A DNA stretch of 15,812 nt, taken from NCBI GenBank assembly GCA_021784975.1, contig JAJYGU010000013.1, forward strand, positions 1 through 15,812, read 5' to 3'. The stretch's first letter is position 1. Each line of letters starts with the position of its first letter. The DNA is from Planctomycetota bacterium (GTDB lineage: Bacteria; Planctomycetota; Planctomycetia; Pirellulales; Thermoguttaceae). A program made the translations under genes and the position numbers. Below are positions 1-7,620 of this stretch, in pieces. The notes beneath the pieces are model-generated. The model made no database searches. It was not told the origin of the DNA and was given only the letters and a program-made list of their open reading frames with translations.

Positions 1-14
1 ACTGGACCATATCG

Positions 15-69
15 GGGGCGCGGGCGTCTCGCCCGCATTTTCGTAGGGCGGGCGAGACGCCCGCGCTCC
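15..69. repeat. Nested perfect inverted repeat (hairpin/cruciform element)
   Basis: Bases 18-36 and 48-66 are perfect 19-nt reverse complements around an 11-nt loop, and the stem extends to about 15/69 with one G:T pair. Each arm is itself a small hairpin: GCGGGCG-TCT-CGCCCGC at 20-36 and its complement at 48-64. The element lies 17 nt past the stop codon of the adaptor gene. No T-run follows on either side, so a classical intrinsic terminator is not obvious. The GC-rich self-complementary design resembles dispersed palindromic (REP-like) repeats. No second copy was noticed in this window, so dispersal is inference. It could still slow or end transcription of the adaptor operon. Confidence 0.75.
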
Positions 70-83
70 GGGCCGTTTTGTGC

Positions 84-986
84 TCACTTCAACTGGATGT
101 CCATTTCCGCCAGCAGGCCGGGGCGGAGGACCCAAAAGCCGTTTTCCTTGCGGTTTTCCACCAGGGCGCGGACTCGGCACAAGCCGCCCGCGTCCGCCAC
201 GGGCTTGACGAACACCACTTTGCCGGGAAAGGTCACATTCTTTCCGTGGGCCAACTCGACCGTAATGCTCACCGGCTGGTCTTGGAGCTCGGAGGGGAGG
301 TAGTTCCTGGCGTTGAAGATCGCATCGACGCGGAGCTTGTCGAGCCGCACCACCCGCATCAGCGGATCGCCGGCCTGGACCCACTCGCCGACGTGCCGGG
401 AGAGTTCCACCACTTCACCGTCCTGGGCCGAAGTGATGCGGCGGTGGTCGCGGTCGGTCACGGCAGCCTTGAGTTCGGCGGCCGCCACTTCGGCTTGGTA
501 GACGGCGACCAGATGATCTTTGTCGGCCTTTTCGATGGTGAGGTCCATCTCGCGGGCCTTGAGCAACTGCTCGCGGACCCGCTCCTGCGTCACCGAGCCC
601 TGGACTCGGCCATTGGCGTCCTCCGACTGCCGGTAGTCGGCCCAAGCCGTGGCGGCGGCGGCGACCGCATAACGCTTGGCGACATCGGAGGCCGCCTCAG
701 CTCGGGCTGCCTGCAATTTGGCCTGGGCGACGTCGACCTTGGCCTGGGGGATCATGTCGTCGATCTGCGCCAGCAAGTCGCCCTTCTTCACTTGCTGCCC
801 TTCACGCACCGGCAAGTCCTTCAGCACGCCGGGCTCTTGGGCGGGCACCTCCACTTCGTCCTCAGGTGAAATCAGGGAGTTGGGCAAGCGGGCCGTGTCG
901 GCCGTAGCGGCGGTGGAAACCGCCGGCGACGCCAGTAGCCACATGCCAAACCAGAAGCACCCTGCCAGGATCACCAAACGTTGCAT
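84..986 (-). CDS. Exported HlyD-type periplasmic adaptor (membrane fusion protein)
   Basis: This 300-aa protein should be a periplasmic adaptor linking an inner-membrane transporter or protease to the envelope. Residues 1-26 form a signal peptide: a basic N-terminus, a hydrophobic core and an Ala-rich cleavage region ending STAA. A lipoyl/barrel-sandwich half-motif lies near 50-78 (EPGVLKDLPVREGQQVKKGD), an Ala/Glu-rich alpha-hairpin at about 80-178, and the second half-motif (DGEVVELSRHVGEWVQAGD) at about 189-207. A beta-barrel-like C-terminus ending RPGLLAEMDI follows. The start at 986 is chosen because it gives the signal peptide; an in-frame start at 1085 would overlap the upstream gene. 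It begins 14 nt after that gene's stop, so the two are probably cotranscribed. The transported substrate and the transporter are not visible. The family is confident; the role is inferred. Confidence 0.85.
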   Translation of the reverse strand: MQRLVILAGCFWFGMWLLASPAVSTAATADTARLPNSLISPEDEVEVPAQEPGVLKDLPVREGQQVKKGDLLAQIDDMIPQAKVDVAQAKLQAARAEAASDVAKRYAVAAAATAWADYRQSEDANGRVQGSVTQERVREQLLKAREMDLTIEKADKDHLVAVYQAEVAAAELKAAVTDRDHRRITSAQDGEVVELSRHVGEWVQAGDPLMRVVRLDKLRVDAIFNARNYLPSELQDQPVSITVELAHGKNVTFPGKVVFVKPVADAGGLCRVRALVENRKENGFWVLRPGLLAEMDIQLK

Positions 987-1000
987 CGTAGTGTTTCCGC

Positions 1001-3043
1001 CTAGAAGAACTTGAAGAGGATTCGGGTCTGGATGAACTCGATCACGTCGTGCAGCAGGACATAGCCCAGGGCGCGGCGGCCGCAATAGACCTTGGCGGTG
1101 ACGCTGGCTCCCGGCCGGAGCTGGGGAAGTTGGCTCTTGTCGATCGCCACCTTGAGCAGCACCGTGTTGCCCTCGTCGCCGCGGACTTCGGCGCTGCGCT
1201 CGATTTCCTGGACCGTGCCGTAACGGGTCGTGCCCGGCTCGGTGGCCAGGATATAGGAGACCTCCAGCTTGTCGCCCAGCTTCTTCTGCGCGGCGGCGAT
1301 ATGGCCCATGCGGTTCTCCGGCATGTCCAGCTCCAGTTGCCAGGGGCCGTTAGGATCGGCCACCCGGATCAACGACTGGCCGCGCTGCACCGGCCGGTCG
1401 ATCAAGCGCTTCCGCAGGTCCCAAGTGACCACCAGCCCGTCGAGCGGACTGCGGATGGAAAGGTCCTGCTGCTTGGCCTGTTGCAAGGCCAATTGGGCCT
1501 CCAAGCTATTGACCTTCTGGAACAACTCGGCCTGATCGCCGGACAACCGGTAGCGTTCGTCGATCTTCAGCGCCCGCTCGTCCCACAGGGACCGCTGGAC
1601 GGCGGCCAAGCGCTCACGAGCCGCCAGTAATTGGCCCTGGACGTCGGTAATGGCGAGTTCCAAGTCGGTATTGCGAAGGTTGGCGAGCAATTGCTCCTTG
1701 GCAACCTTGTCGCCGTGGTCGCAGTAAAGGGCTTTGACTACGCCGTCGATCGGGGCGAAGATGTCTTGCCGGTTCACCGGTTCCAAGGTCCCTTGGGATT
1801 CCAGCCGGAAGGGCGCCGGCCAGAAGCTGAGAACCGCCACCACCAGCAATACGGCGGCCAGGACGGTGAGGGTGGTGGGCAAGGTGCGGGCTTGCAGCAC
1901 CCAGCGGGTCTTGCCCAACGCCCGCCATACCGGCATGAGGAACAGATCTTGGTGCTCCTTGGCGTTGGCCAAGGCGGTGGAGCTGTGGCGGCAGACCACC
2001 TCGACGCGCTGCATCAGGCTGGCCGGCACGCGGCTGTCTTCAATCTGCTCGACGATGAGGGCCCCCACCGGGGCCTCGGGCTTGGTCCGCTCGTTGGGAT
2101 CGTCTTCTTCAGGCGGCGGGGGGCGCCGCAACGGCAACACCGCCACCGTCTTCGAATGGGCTTCGTCAACGTAGGCCTGCACCGCCTCTTCCACCTGGGG
2201 CGGCATGTCGCGGGTGTCGCCGGTATACCACATCGGATCGCCGCTGGCCACCACGGCGGTGGCCAGCTTGCCCAGCAGCCGCACGGTGTTCGAGCGCTTG
2301 TCGAAGACGTCTTGCCCGCTGACGGCTTCGACGACGCAACGTTTCCCCTTGCAGATCGCCACCGTCAGGCGATCACACTCGACCAGCCGCCGGCCTTCGT
2401 TGGCGATGGTGAAGGCGGTTTCCCGCGGATTGAGGGAGTCGTGCACCACGCGGGCGAACTCTTCCAACTGGGTCCACATCACTTGGCGATGGGAGAAATG
2501 CCGCAGTTGGTGGCTCTTGAGGAAATCGCTGGCCAACTCGCACATCTGCATCAGGAATCGCAAGTAGCCCTTCTGTGTGGCCGGCCCGGTCTCGGCCCGC
2601 TGGAACACCTCGACCACCCCCATGGTCTCCAAGTCGGTCCGCAACAGACCCAACAGCAACAAGAAGTTGGTCGGATTGGCGGCCTGATTGTCTTGGTCGT
2701 CGCCCGGCCCGGCGTGCGGCAGCACCAACATGCCTTCGTTGCCGGAGGCAACGCGATAAAGGAGGCGGCTGTGTTGGGCCTGCACTTCTTGCGGGCATTC
2801 GCGGAGCCCGGTGGCCTGAAGATTGATCTGGTACTGCAAGGCCAGTTGGCCTTCCTGATTCAGCGTCCAGACCGCTCCCCCCATGGCCGCCAAGGCCGAC
2901 ACCACCCGCGGCAGAAACTCGCTGTAGAACTCCTCGGGGGCGATGTCCGCCTTGGCCAATTGGTCCACTTCGGCCACCAGCGACTTGATCTGCTGTTTGG
3001 TCTGTTCGATCAGTTGGGCGTCGAGCGGTTGTTCGGTGCTCAT
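1001..3043 (-). CDS. GAF-domain/HlyD fusion adaptor protein
   Basis: This 680-aa protein joins a cytoplasmic sensory part to an extracytoplasmic adaptor. Residues about 18-175 and 195-360 look like two GAF-type domains; the second is the clearer, with VECDRLTVAICKG and later VGALIVEQIEDS. One membrane helix lies at about 389-408 (TLTVLAAVLLVVAVLSFW). After it come a barrel-sandwich first half (about 425-455, FAPIDGVVKALYCDHGDKV), a hairpin of roughly 70 residues, the second half (RSPLDGLVVTW, about 531-541) and a beta-barrel domain. The C-terminus ends in a hydrophobic/basic stretch. The ATG at 3043 is preferred because AAGG lies 8 nt upstream; the ATG at 3049 is only 2 nt from it. It lies 14 nt upstream of the second adaptor gene. 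HlyD-family adaptors normally have only a short cytoplasmic tail, so the large sensory N-terminus is unusual. The ligand is unknown. Confidence 0.85.
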   Translation of the reverse strand: MSTEQPLDAQLIEQTKQQIKSLVAEVDQLAKADIAPEEFYSEFLPRVVSALAAMGGAVWTLNQEGQLALQYQINLQATGLRECPQEVQAQHSRLLYRVASGNEGMLVLPHAGPGDDQDNQAANPTNFLLLLGLLRTDLETMGVVEVFQRAETGPATQKGYLRFLMQMCELASDFLKSHQLRHFSHRQVMWTQLEEFARVVHDSLNPRETAFTIANEGRRLVECDRLTVAICKGKRCVVEAVSGQDVFDKRSNTVRLLGKLATAVVASGDPMWYTGDTRDMPPQVEEAVQAYVDEAHSKTVAVLPLRRPPPPEEDDPNERTKPEAPVGALIVEQIEDSRVPASLMQRVEVVCRHSSTALANAKEHQDLFLMPVWRALGKTRWVLQARTLPTTLTVLAAVLLVVAVLSFWPAPFRLESQGTLEPVNRQDIFAPIDGVVKALYCDHGDKVAKEQLLANLRNTDLELAITDVQGQLLAARERLAAVQRSLWDERALKIDERYRLSGDQAELFQKVNSLEAQLALQQAKQQDLSIRSPLDGLVVTWDLRKRLIDRPVQRGQSLIRVADPNGPWQLELDMPENRMGHIAAAQKKLGDKLEVSYILATEPGTTRYGTVQEIERSAEVRGDEGNTVLLKVAIDKSQLPQLRPGASVTAKVYCGRRALGYVLLHDVIEFIQTRILFKFF

Positions 3044-3052
3044 ATCCATTGC

Positions 3053-3081
3053 CTTGTACCCTGTTTCCCTCCCGTTCTCAA
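3053..3081 (-). promoter_or_regulatory. Candidate promoter of the adaptor operon
   Basis: On the minus strand TTGAGA (3081-3076) and TACAAG (3058-3053) are separated by 17 bp, matching the bacterial housekeeping consensus at 5/6 and 4/6 positions. Transcription would begin about 3046, practically at the start codon, implying a leaderless or nearly leaderless message. The surrounding 3050-3170 gap also holds an AT-rich patch near 3090-3108 and two TGCGCA palindromes (3134-3139, 3143-3148). The promoter could instead lie there. Weak evidence. Confidence 0.2.
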
Positions 3082-3170
3082 GGGTAGGTTGTAATTAAGC
3101 GCATTTAAGGGGTTGCCGAGGGCACTCACTGCCTGCGCAGACTGCGCAATCTGTCTAAACGGACCGGCAG

Positions 3171-5405
3171 TCATACTAACCCCCACCGTTTCCGCAAGTA
3201 CCACTCCAAACCCAACAGGCCGACCAGCGTCAGAAAGAACCACCAGGTGTCCCAGAAAGTTTTTTTGGTCTCTTGTACCACATCCAACGATTGCGTGCCG
3301 GCCACCAAGCGCCGGATCAACGCCGGCAACTGCTCGGGCGCCACCGATTCGCCGTGGGTCATGGCGGCCAGGCTGGTCAGGCTGTCCGCATCAGCGGAGG
3401 CGTTGTCGAGCTCCAAATCCTGTTGGAATACCAAGAATCGTGCCCGCGCGCTGCCCAAGGGCTGGCCCTTTTGCGTCGCGGTGACTTCGATCGCGTAATC
3501 ACCCGGGGTCTGCGTATCGCGAAACGAGCCGACCATCTGCTCGCCTTGACGGGCCAGCGACAAAGGCCGCCGCGTCCCATCGGGCAGAACGATCTGGGCC
3601 TGGAAAGCTGCGCCGCCCACGGGATCGCCCGTCGGCGCATTGGCGCCCACGGTGAACTCCACCCGTTGCGCCGGCGGGAACCGCGGTTGTGTCAGCCTGA
3701 CCCAGACGCTCCCTTCCTGCGCCTGGTCGTGGCGGGCGAGCCAAAGGATAATCTGTCGCCAGAATCGCTTGTGGGCCGCCTCGAAACCGTGCATGACCCA
3801 TCGCCAGGTGGTGTCGCCGGCGAAGGCCATCACCCGGCCGTCGCCGAAGCTCTGCGAAATCAGTAGCGGCACATTTTCTCCCGCGTCGGCCAACACGACG
3901 GCCCCCGACTCGCGCGGCTGTAGTTTGCTCGCCCCATCCAACGCCGGCAGCTTCGACCAGAGGGCCTCATTTTCCTGGGGGTTGCCGGCGAGCATCAGGG
4001 CAAAATGCATCCGTCCCAACGAGGTGGGCCGCATTTTCAAAGGACCGGGCTGCTGCAAGTCGGAGCGGACCGGCTCGTTGGGGTTTTGCCGCTCCAAGCG
4101 GTCCATCCGCACCGGCAGCAGCTTGGCCAGCGGCGTCCGGTCGTAGCCGCCCGGTCCGAAATTGTCGAGCCCGCCGATCATGATCAGGCCGGCGCCGCGA
4201 TTGACGCATTCGGCCAGTTGGTTCAACTCGTCGCCGTGAAACGCCTCGGCGGGTAGATCGCCCAGCAAATACACGTCGTACTTGCCCGGCCGGAAGCGGT
4301 CGGACAAGTTGGGCAGCGGGGTCCGCAGGAAGTCGACTTTGATGTCGGGCGAGGCATCCAACGAGCGCCGCAAGAACTTGTCTTCCGGGCGAAGGGCGCC
4401 TTCGAGATAAAGCACGTTCAGTCCGCCCTTGAGCACGGTGACAAAGGTGCTCAGTTGATTGTTGGTGGTCACCAGTTCGCCGGGCTGAGGGACGGCTTCC
4501 AGGGTCAGCTTGAACTCGCCCGGCGTCTGCGGGATGTAGCTCAATTCGACGGGCACGAGTTGGCCGTCGGCGGTGGCTTTGACCTTCTTCTCCGCCACCA
4601 CTTCCATCTTGCCCGCCGAGGTCTCAAAGAGCCCCCGGACCGGGATGTCGCGGTCGACATAGCCGTCGATGCGAAGCTGGCCGCGGATGGAAAGCTCATT
4701 CTTGACGTACACCGTCGGATTGGCTACCAGGTCTTTCAGGGCCACGTCTTTGGCCTCGCCCAGCCCGCGCGATTGCCCGAACGGCAAGGTATACAGCGGA
4801 ACGTCCAGATGGCTCAGCCGGGCGGCGGCGGTCTGCGCGGGGAGGTCGCGGGGCGGATAGGCCCGCTGGGCCCCGTCGCTGAGGAGCACCACCGCCAGCA
4901 ATCGCTTGCCGGCCTCGCGGCGGACCACGTCTTCCAGAACCGCGCCGATCGCGGTTTGCGGACCGTCGGGCTTATCGGGTAATTCGATCCGACCCGCATC
5001 GGCGGGCACTTCGTGGGCATCGGCATCGAAAGTGTACGCCTTGAGCTCGAACTCTTTCTGCAGCTTGGCCAACTCCGGTGCGGCGGCCGAGAGGGCATCC
5101 CGCATGGCGTCGAAACGTGTCTTGTTGCCCACCGCATCCGGCACCGACATGCTCCGCGACTGGTCGGCCAGCACGATCAAGGTGGCGGCCTGCTTGGCGG
5201 TCCGCGTGTAGATCAGCGTCGGCCGAAGCATGGCCAAGACCACCAAGAGGACCACGATGGCCCGCGGCAAGGTCAACCAGGCCCGCCGCCATCCGGAGAT
5301 CCGCCGCCGGCTGGGGCCGAACCACATCACGGTCGCCAACAGCAGCCCGATGGCCAGCGCCAACAGGTAGCTGTCGAAGACGGGATAGAAGGAAAGGCGG
5401 AACAT
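3171..5405 (-). CDS. Membrane VWA protein with GATase1-like domain
   Basis: This 744-aa protein is the last gene of the MoxR cluster. Two membrane helices lie near residues 10-29 and 46-63. A von Willebrand factor A domain follows, with an intact metal-site motif DQSRS at 81-85 (DxSxS) and VVLLSDGA downstream. A beta-rich middle region precedes a class I glutamine-amidotransferase-like fold at about 330-580, marked by YDVYLLGDLP and GAGLIMIGGLDNFGPGGY. I see no convincing Cys-His-Glu triad, so it is probably non-catalytic. A final helix near 718-736 anchors the C-terminus. A run of seven A on the coding strand (3260-3266) encodes two lysines just before that helix. The gene starts 8 nt after the BatA-like gene. 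Planctomycetes commonly carry such proteins beside MoxR and DUF58 genes; the biochemical role is unknown. Confidence 0.87.
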   Translation of the reverse strand: MFRLSFYPVFDSYLLALAIGLLLATVMWFGPSRRRISGWRRAWLTLPRAIVVLLVVLAMLRPTLIYTRTAKQAATLIVLADQSRSMSVPDAVGNKTRFDAMRDALSAAAPELAKLQKEFELKAYTFDADAHEVPADAGRIELPDKPDGPQTAIGAVLEDVVRREAGKRLLAVVLLSDGAQRAYPPRDLPAQTAAARLSHLDVPLYTLPFGQSRGLGEAKDVALKDLVANPTVYVKNELSIRGQLRIDGYVDRDIPVRGLFETSAGKMEVVAEKKVKATADGQLVPVELSYIPQTPGEFKLTLEAVPQPGELVTTNNQLSTFVTVLKGGLNVLYLEGALRPEDKFLRRSLDASPDIKVDFLRTPLPNLSDRFRPGKYDVYLLGDLPAEAFHGDELNQLAECVNRGAGLIMIGGLDNFGPGGYDRTPLAKLLPVRMDRLERQNPNEPVRSDLQQPGPLKMRPTSLGRMHFALMLAGNPQENEALWSKLPALDGASKLQPRESGAVVLADAGENVPLLISQSFGDGRVMAFAGDTTWRWVMHGFEAAHKRFWRQIILWLARHDQAQEGSVWVRLTQPRFPPAQRVEFTVGANAPTGDPVGGAAFQAQIVLPDGTRRPLSLARQGEQMVGSFRDTQTPGDYAIEVTATQKGQPLGSARARFLVFQQDLELDNASADADSLTSLAAMTHGESVAPEQLPALIRRLVAGTQSLDVVQETKKTFWDTWWFFLTLVGLLGLEWYLRKRWGLV

Positions 5406-5413
5406 CGGACAGG

Positions 5414-7558
5414 TCAGAGTTCCTTGTAGAAGCGATTGGAAACGAACAGCTCCAGGGCCAGCACCACGGCCAGCAGGACGATGAGGGGGGGAAACAGTTC
5501 CCGGCCGACGCGGCCGACGCTGACGTCGCGGTCGATCTGGCCGCGGCTGTGGGACAGGTGAAACTTGACCGTGCCGAACATCTCCTTCAGCTCCGCATCG
5601 CCGAGCCGATCAAGCCGCGTTTCATCGGGCGCGTAGTTGACGCTGAAGCCCAAATCCACCCCGCGGCTGCCGCCGGCCTGAAGCCGATAGTTGCCCACCG
5701 CATCGGTGGCAGTAATGCTCAGATCGCGGCGGCCCAATTCCGCCGGAATCGGAAAGGTCAGGTCCCCCGGCGAAAACAGCAGGTAGCTCTGGCGCTGGGC
5801 GGGGCCGTCCAACAGCAGCGTCGCCGTTTGTCCGGCATAATAGTTCAACTGCTGCTCGCTGCCACCGGCCGCGTAGGTCAGCAACTGGTTGACCAGCATT
5901 ACGAAAGGCCAGGGCTCGGATTGCATCGTAACCGGCAACACGTTCCAGGGCTGCCGGTTGGGATTGTCGGACACCGGCGTAGTCATGGTCAGCACGTGGC
6001 CTTGCCCAACGGCGCGTTCCAGCAGGGCGGGGCGGCCGTTGTTGTAGGACAACACGGTAGTGACTCCGGTGGGCGGATCGCCGAGGTTCCACCAGTCGAG
6101 CACCGGAAAGAGCTGCCAGGGGACCGAACCGGCCAGGCTGCGAAAGGGGGCGAGGATCGGGTGCTGGTAATCGCGCGGGGCGAGGTAGACGTCGCCTCCC
6201 GACCGCGGCGCAGGACGCAGCAGCTTGCCGGGCAAGACGGCTTGGGCCTGCGGGTCGTTGAACGAGCCGCCGGGCGCGGCATTGCGGCCCAAGAAGATCG
6301 CCACCCCGTGACCGTCGGCGGCGTACTCGGCCAACCTCTTCCACATGGCGGGCTCCAAGGGCGCCGGATCGAGCAAGCACACCGCCGCATAGTCGGACAG
6401 CGGCCGTGTGGGCAACTCTTGCCAATCGCACAGATCGCACTGGAATCGGGCCAAATGTTCCTTGCGCCACCGCGTCGGCGCCAGGGCTTCGGTCAAGTAC
6501 CGTGGATCACAGTGGAGCGAGGGCGGCGCGGCCACCAGGACTCGCCAGGCCTCCTTCACCTCGACGGTGAAATAGCGCAAGTCGTTGGCGGCTAGTCCGT
6601 CTTGACCGATAATCCGCAAGTTCCCCTGATAAATGCCCGGCGCCAACCCGGCAAGACGGAACTCGACTGGATGCAACTCCCCCGGGGTCGCCGTGATGGT
6701 CCGCTGGCGGTGCTCTTCCCGCTTGCGTTTGGCGTCCCGCAGTTGCAACTCGATGCTGCGCTCGGCGGCCGCCCCGACGCAGGTCAGGTCGGTGGCCACC
6801 GTCAAGTCGCCGCGATTGGCGAGCACTTCGGCAGAGAGTCGCACGTCGCCCAGTCCGTAGTCGGCGGGATGGTCCACGCCCACATCAACCACGTAGACGC
6901 CGGCGTCGCTGAGCGAGCCGAGCTGCTTGCGCAACTGGGCCGCGGCCTCGGCCGGCCAGGCCCCACGCGAGAGATCGGTGAAAATGTAGATCTCCTTGCG
7001 GGGCAGTTGACTCTGCGCAAGCAACGGTACGGCCGCCCCAACCGCGGCCGCCAACGGCTGCGAGTTGGAAACCGCCTCCAGCCGTTGGATGCGGTCCTTG
7101 GCGGCCCCCCGATCGGCCTGAAACACGGCGGCGGTGCCGAGCCGGGTGTCGAGCACGGCGATCTGGCTTTGTTCGGGCAATTGCGCCAACAGCCACAGGC
7201 CGAGGTCCTTGGCCGCTTCCAGCCGGGTTTGGTTCTCGTGGCGATACTGCATGTGCGGGGCGGCGTCGAAGATCAGGGCTGCCGCTACGGGCGCTTCCTG
7301 GCTGCCCATGCCCCCGCTCAGCTTCAAACTGGGTCGCGCCAACGCAAAGGCCAACAAAGCGATTACCGCGGCGCGAAGCAGCAGCAACAGCAAGTGCCGC
7401 AGCCGCAAGCTCCGCTGATTGGTGTCGTGCCGCTTCTGCAAGAACCGCAGAGCCGGAAACTCCAATAGCGTCGGCTTCCGCCGCATGATCAGGTGCAGCA
7501 CGATCGGCAGCGCCACCAACGCCGTCCCGGCCAGCAGTGAGAAGTTAACGAATGTCAT
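5414..7558 (-). CDS. BatA-like membrane protein with degenerate VWA domain
   Basis: This 714-aa protein opens with the aerotolerance-regulator (BatA) N-terminal signature: a helix at about 8-25, then RRKPTLLEFPALRFL, then a second helix at about 55-75 (LLLLLLRAAVIALLAFALA). The following VWA-like domain begins ALIFDAAPHM, so the metal-binding DxSxS is reduced to D98-A-A-P-H102 and both serines are gone. A long beta-rich extracytoplasmic region follows, including an amidotransferase-like segment around 330-480. A final helix (about 690-707, PPLIVLLAVVLALELFV) ends the protein. It is 47 nt downstream of the DUF58 gene and 8 nt upstream of the intact VWA gene. By family precedent it belongs to a MoxR-driven envelope complex. 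Loss of the metal site suggests a structural role, which is inference. Confidence 0.87.
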   Translation of the reverse strand: MTFVNFSLLAGTALVALPIVLHLIMRRKPTLLEFPALRFLQKRHDTNQRSLRLRHLLLLLLRAAVIALLAFALARPSLKLSGGMGSQEAPVAAALIFDAAPHMQYRHENQTRLEAAKDLGLWLLAQLPEQSQIAVLDTRLGTAAVFQADRGAAKDRIQRLEAVSNSQPLAAAVGAAVPLLAQSQLPRKEIYIFTDLSRGAWPAEAAAQLRKQLGSLSDAGVYVVDVGVDHPADYGLGDVRLSAEVLANRGDLTVATDLTCVGAAAERSIELQLRDAKRKREEHRQRTITATPGELHPVEFRLAGLAPGIYQGNLRIIGQDGLAANDLRYFTVEVKEAWRVLVAAPPSLHCDPRYLTEALAPTRWRKEHLARFQCDLCDWQELPTRPLSDYAAVCLLDPAPLEPAMWKRLAEYAADGHGVAIFLGRNAAPGGSFNDPQAQAVLPGKLLRPAPRSGGDVYLAPRDYQHPILAPFRSLAGSVPWQLFPVLDWWNLGDPPTGVTTVLSYNNGRPALLERAVGQGHVLTMTTPVSDNPNRQPWNVLPVTMQSEPWPFVMLVNQLLTYAAGGSEQQLNYYAGQTATLLLDGPAQRQSYLLFSPGDLTFPIPAELGRRDLSITATDAVGNYRLQAGGSRGVDLGFSVNYAPDETRLDRLGDAELKEMFGTVKFHLSHSRGQIDRDVSVGRVGRELFPPLIVLLAVVLALELFVSNRFYKEL

Positions 7559-7578
7559 GCCTTACTGACATTGTACTC

Positions 7579-7620
7579 GATTGCTCAGCCGTGACCCCTG
7601 ATTGCTCAGCCGCGTCCGCT
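7579..7620. repeat. 21-bp tandem duplication spanning the DUF58 stop codon
   Basis: Bases 7579-7599 and 7600-7620 are adjacent 21-bp units identical at 18 positions; the first 13 bases of each unit match exactly. The unit at 7600-7620 contains the TGA stop (minus strand) of the DUF58 gene. Because the period is seven codons, the other copy places a second in-frame TGA 21 nt further on. Readthrough would add only six more sense codons after the suppressed stop. Confidence 0.8.

Noticed and set aside
15..69. Inverted repeat as an intrinsic transcription terminator
   Set aside because: No T-run follows the stem in either direction; kept as a repeat with possible effect on transcription.
1631..3094. 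Long plus-strand open frame (487 codons) opposite the GAF-adaptor gene
   Set aside because: It is antisense to a well-supported gene, His/Gly/Leu-rich with no recognisable domain, and is explained by high-GC codon bias on the other strand.
3131..3150. Two TGCGCA palindromes, 9 bp apart, as an operator
   Set aside because: Short GC-rich palindromes are expected by chance in this composition; no recognised regulator motif and poor alignment with a promoter.
3260..3266. Run of seven T (seven A in the coding strand) near the 3' end of the VWA gene as a programmed frameshift or phase-variation site
   Set aside because: The phase does not form a canonical -1 slippery heptamer, the run is short, and the zero frame encodes the expected C-terminal membrane helix.
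5078..6595. Plus-strand open frame (505 codons) opposite the VWA and BatA-like genes
   Set aside because: Arg/Pro/Gly-rich low-complexity translation spanning two real minus-strand genes; no start signal and no known motif.
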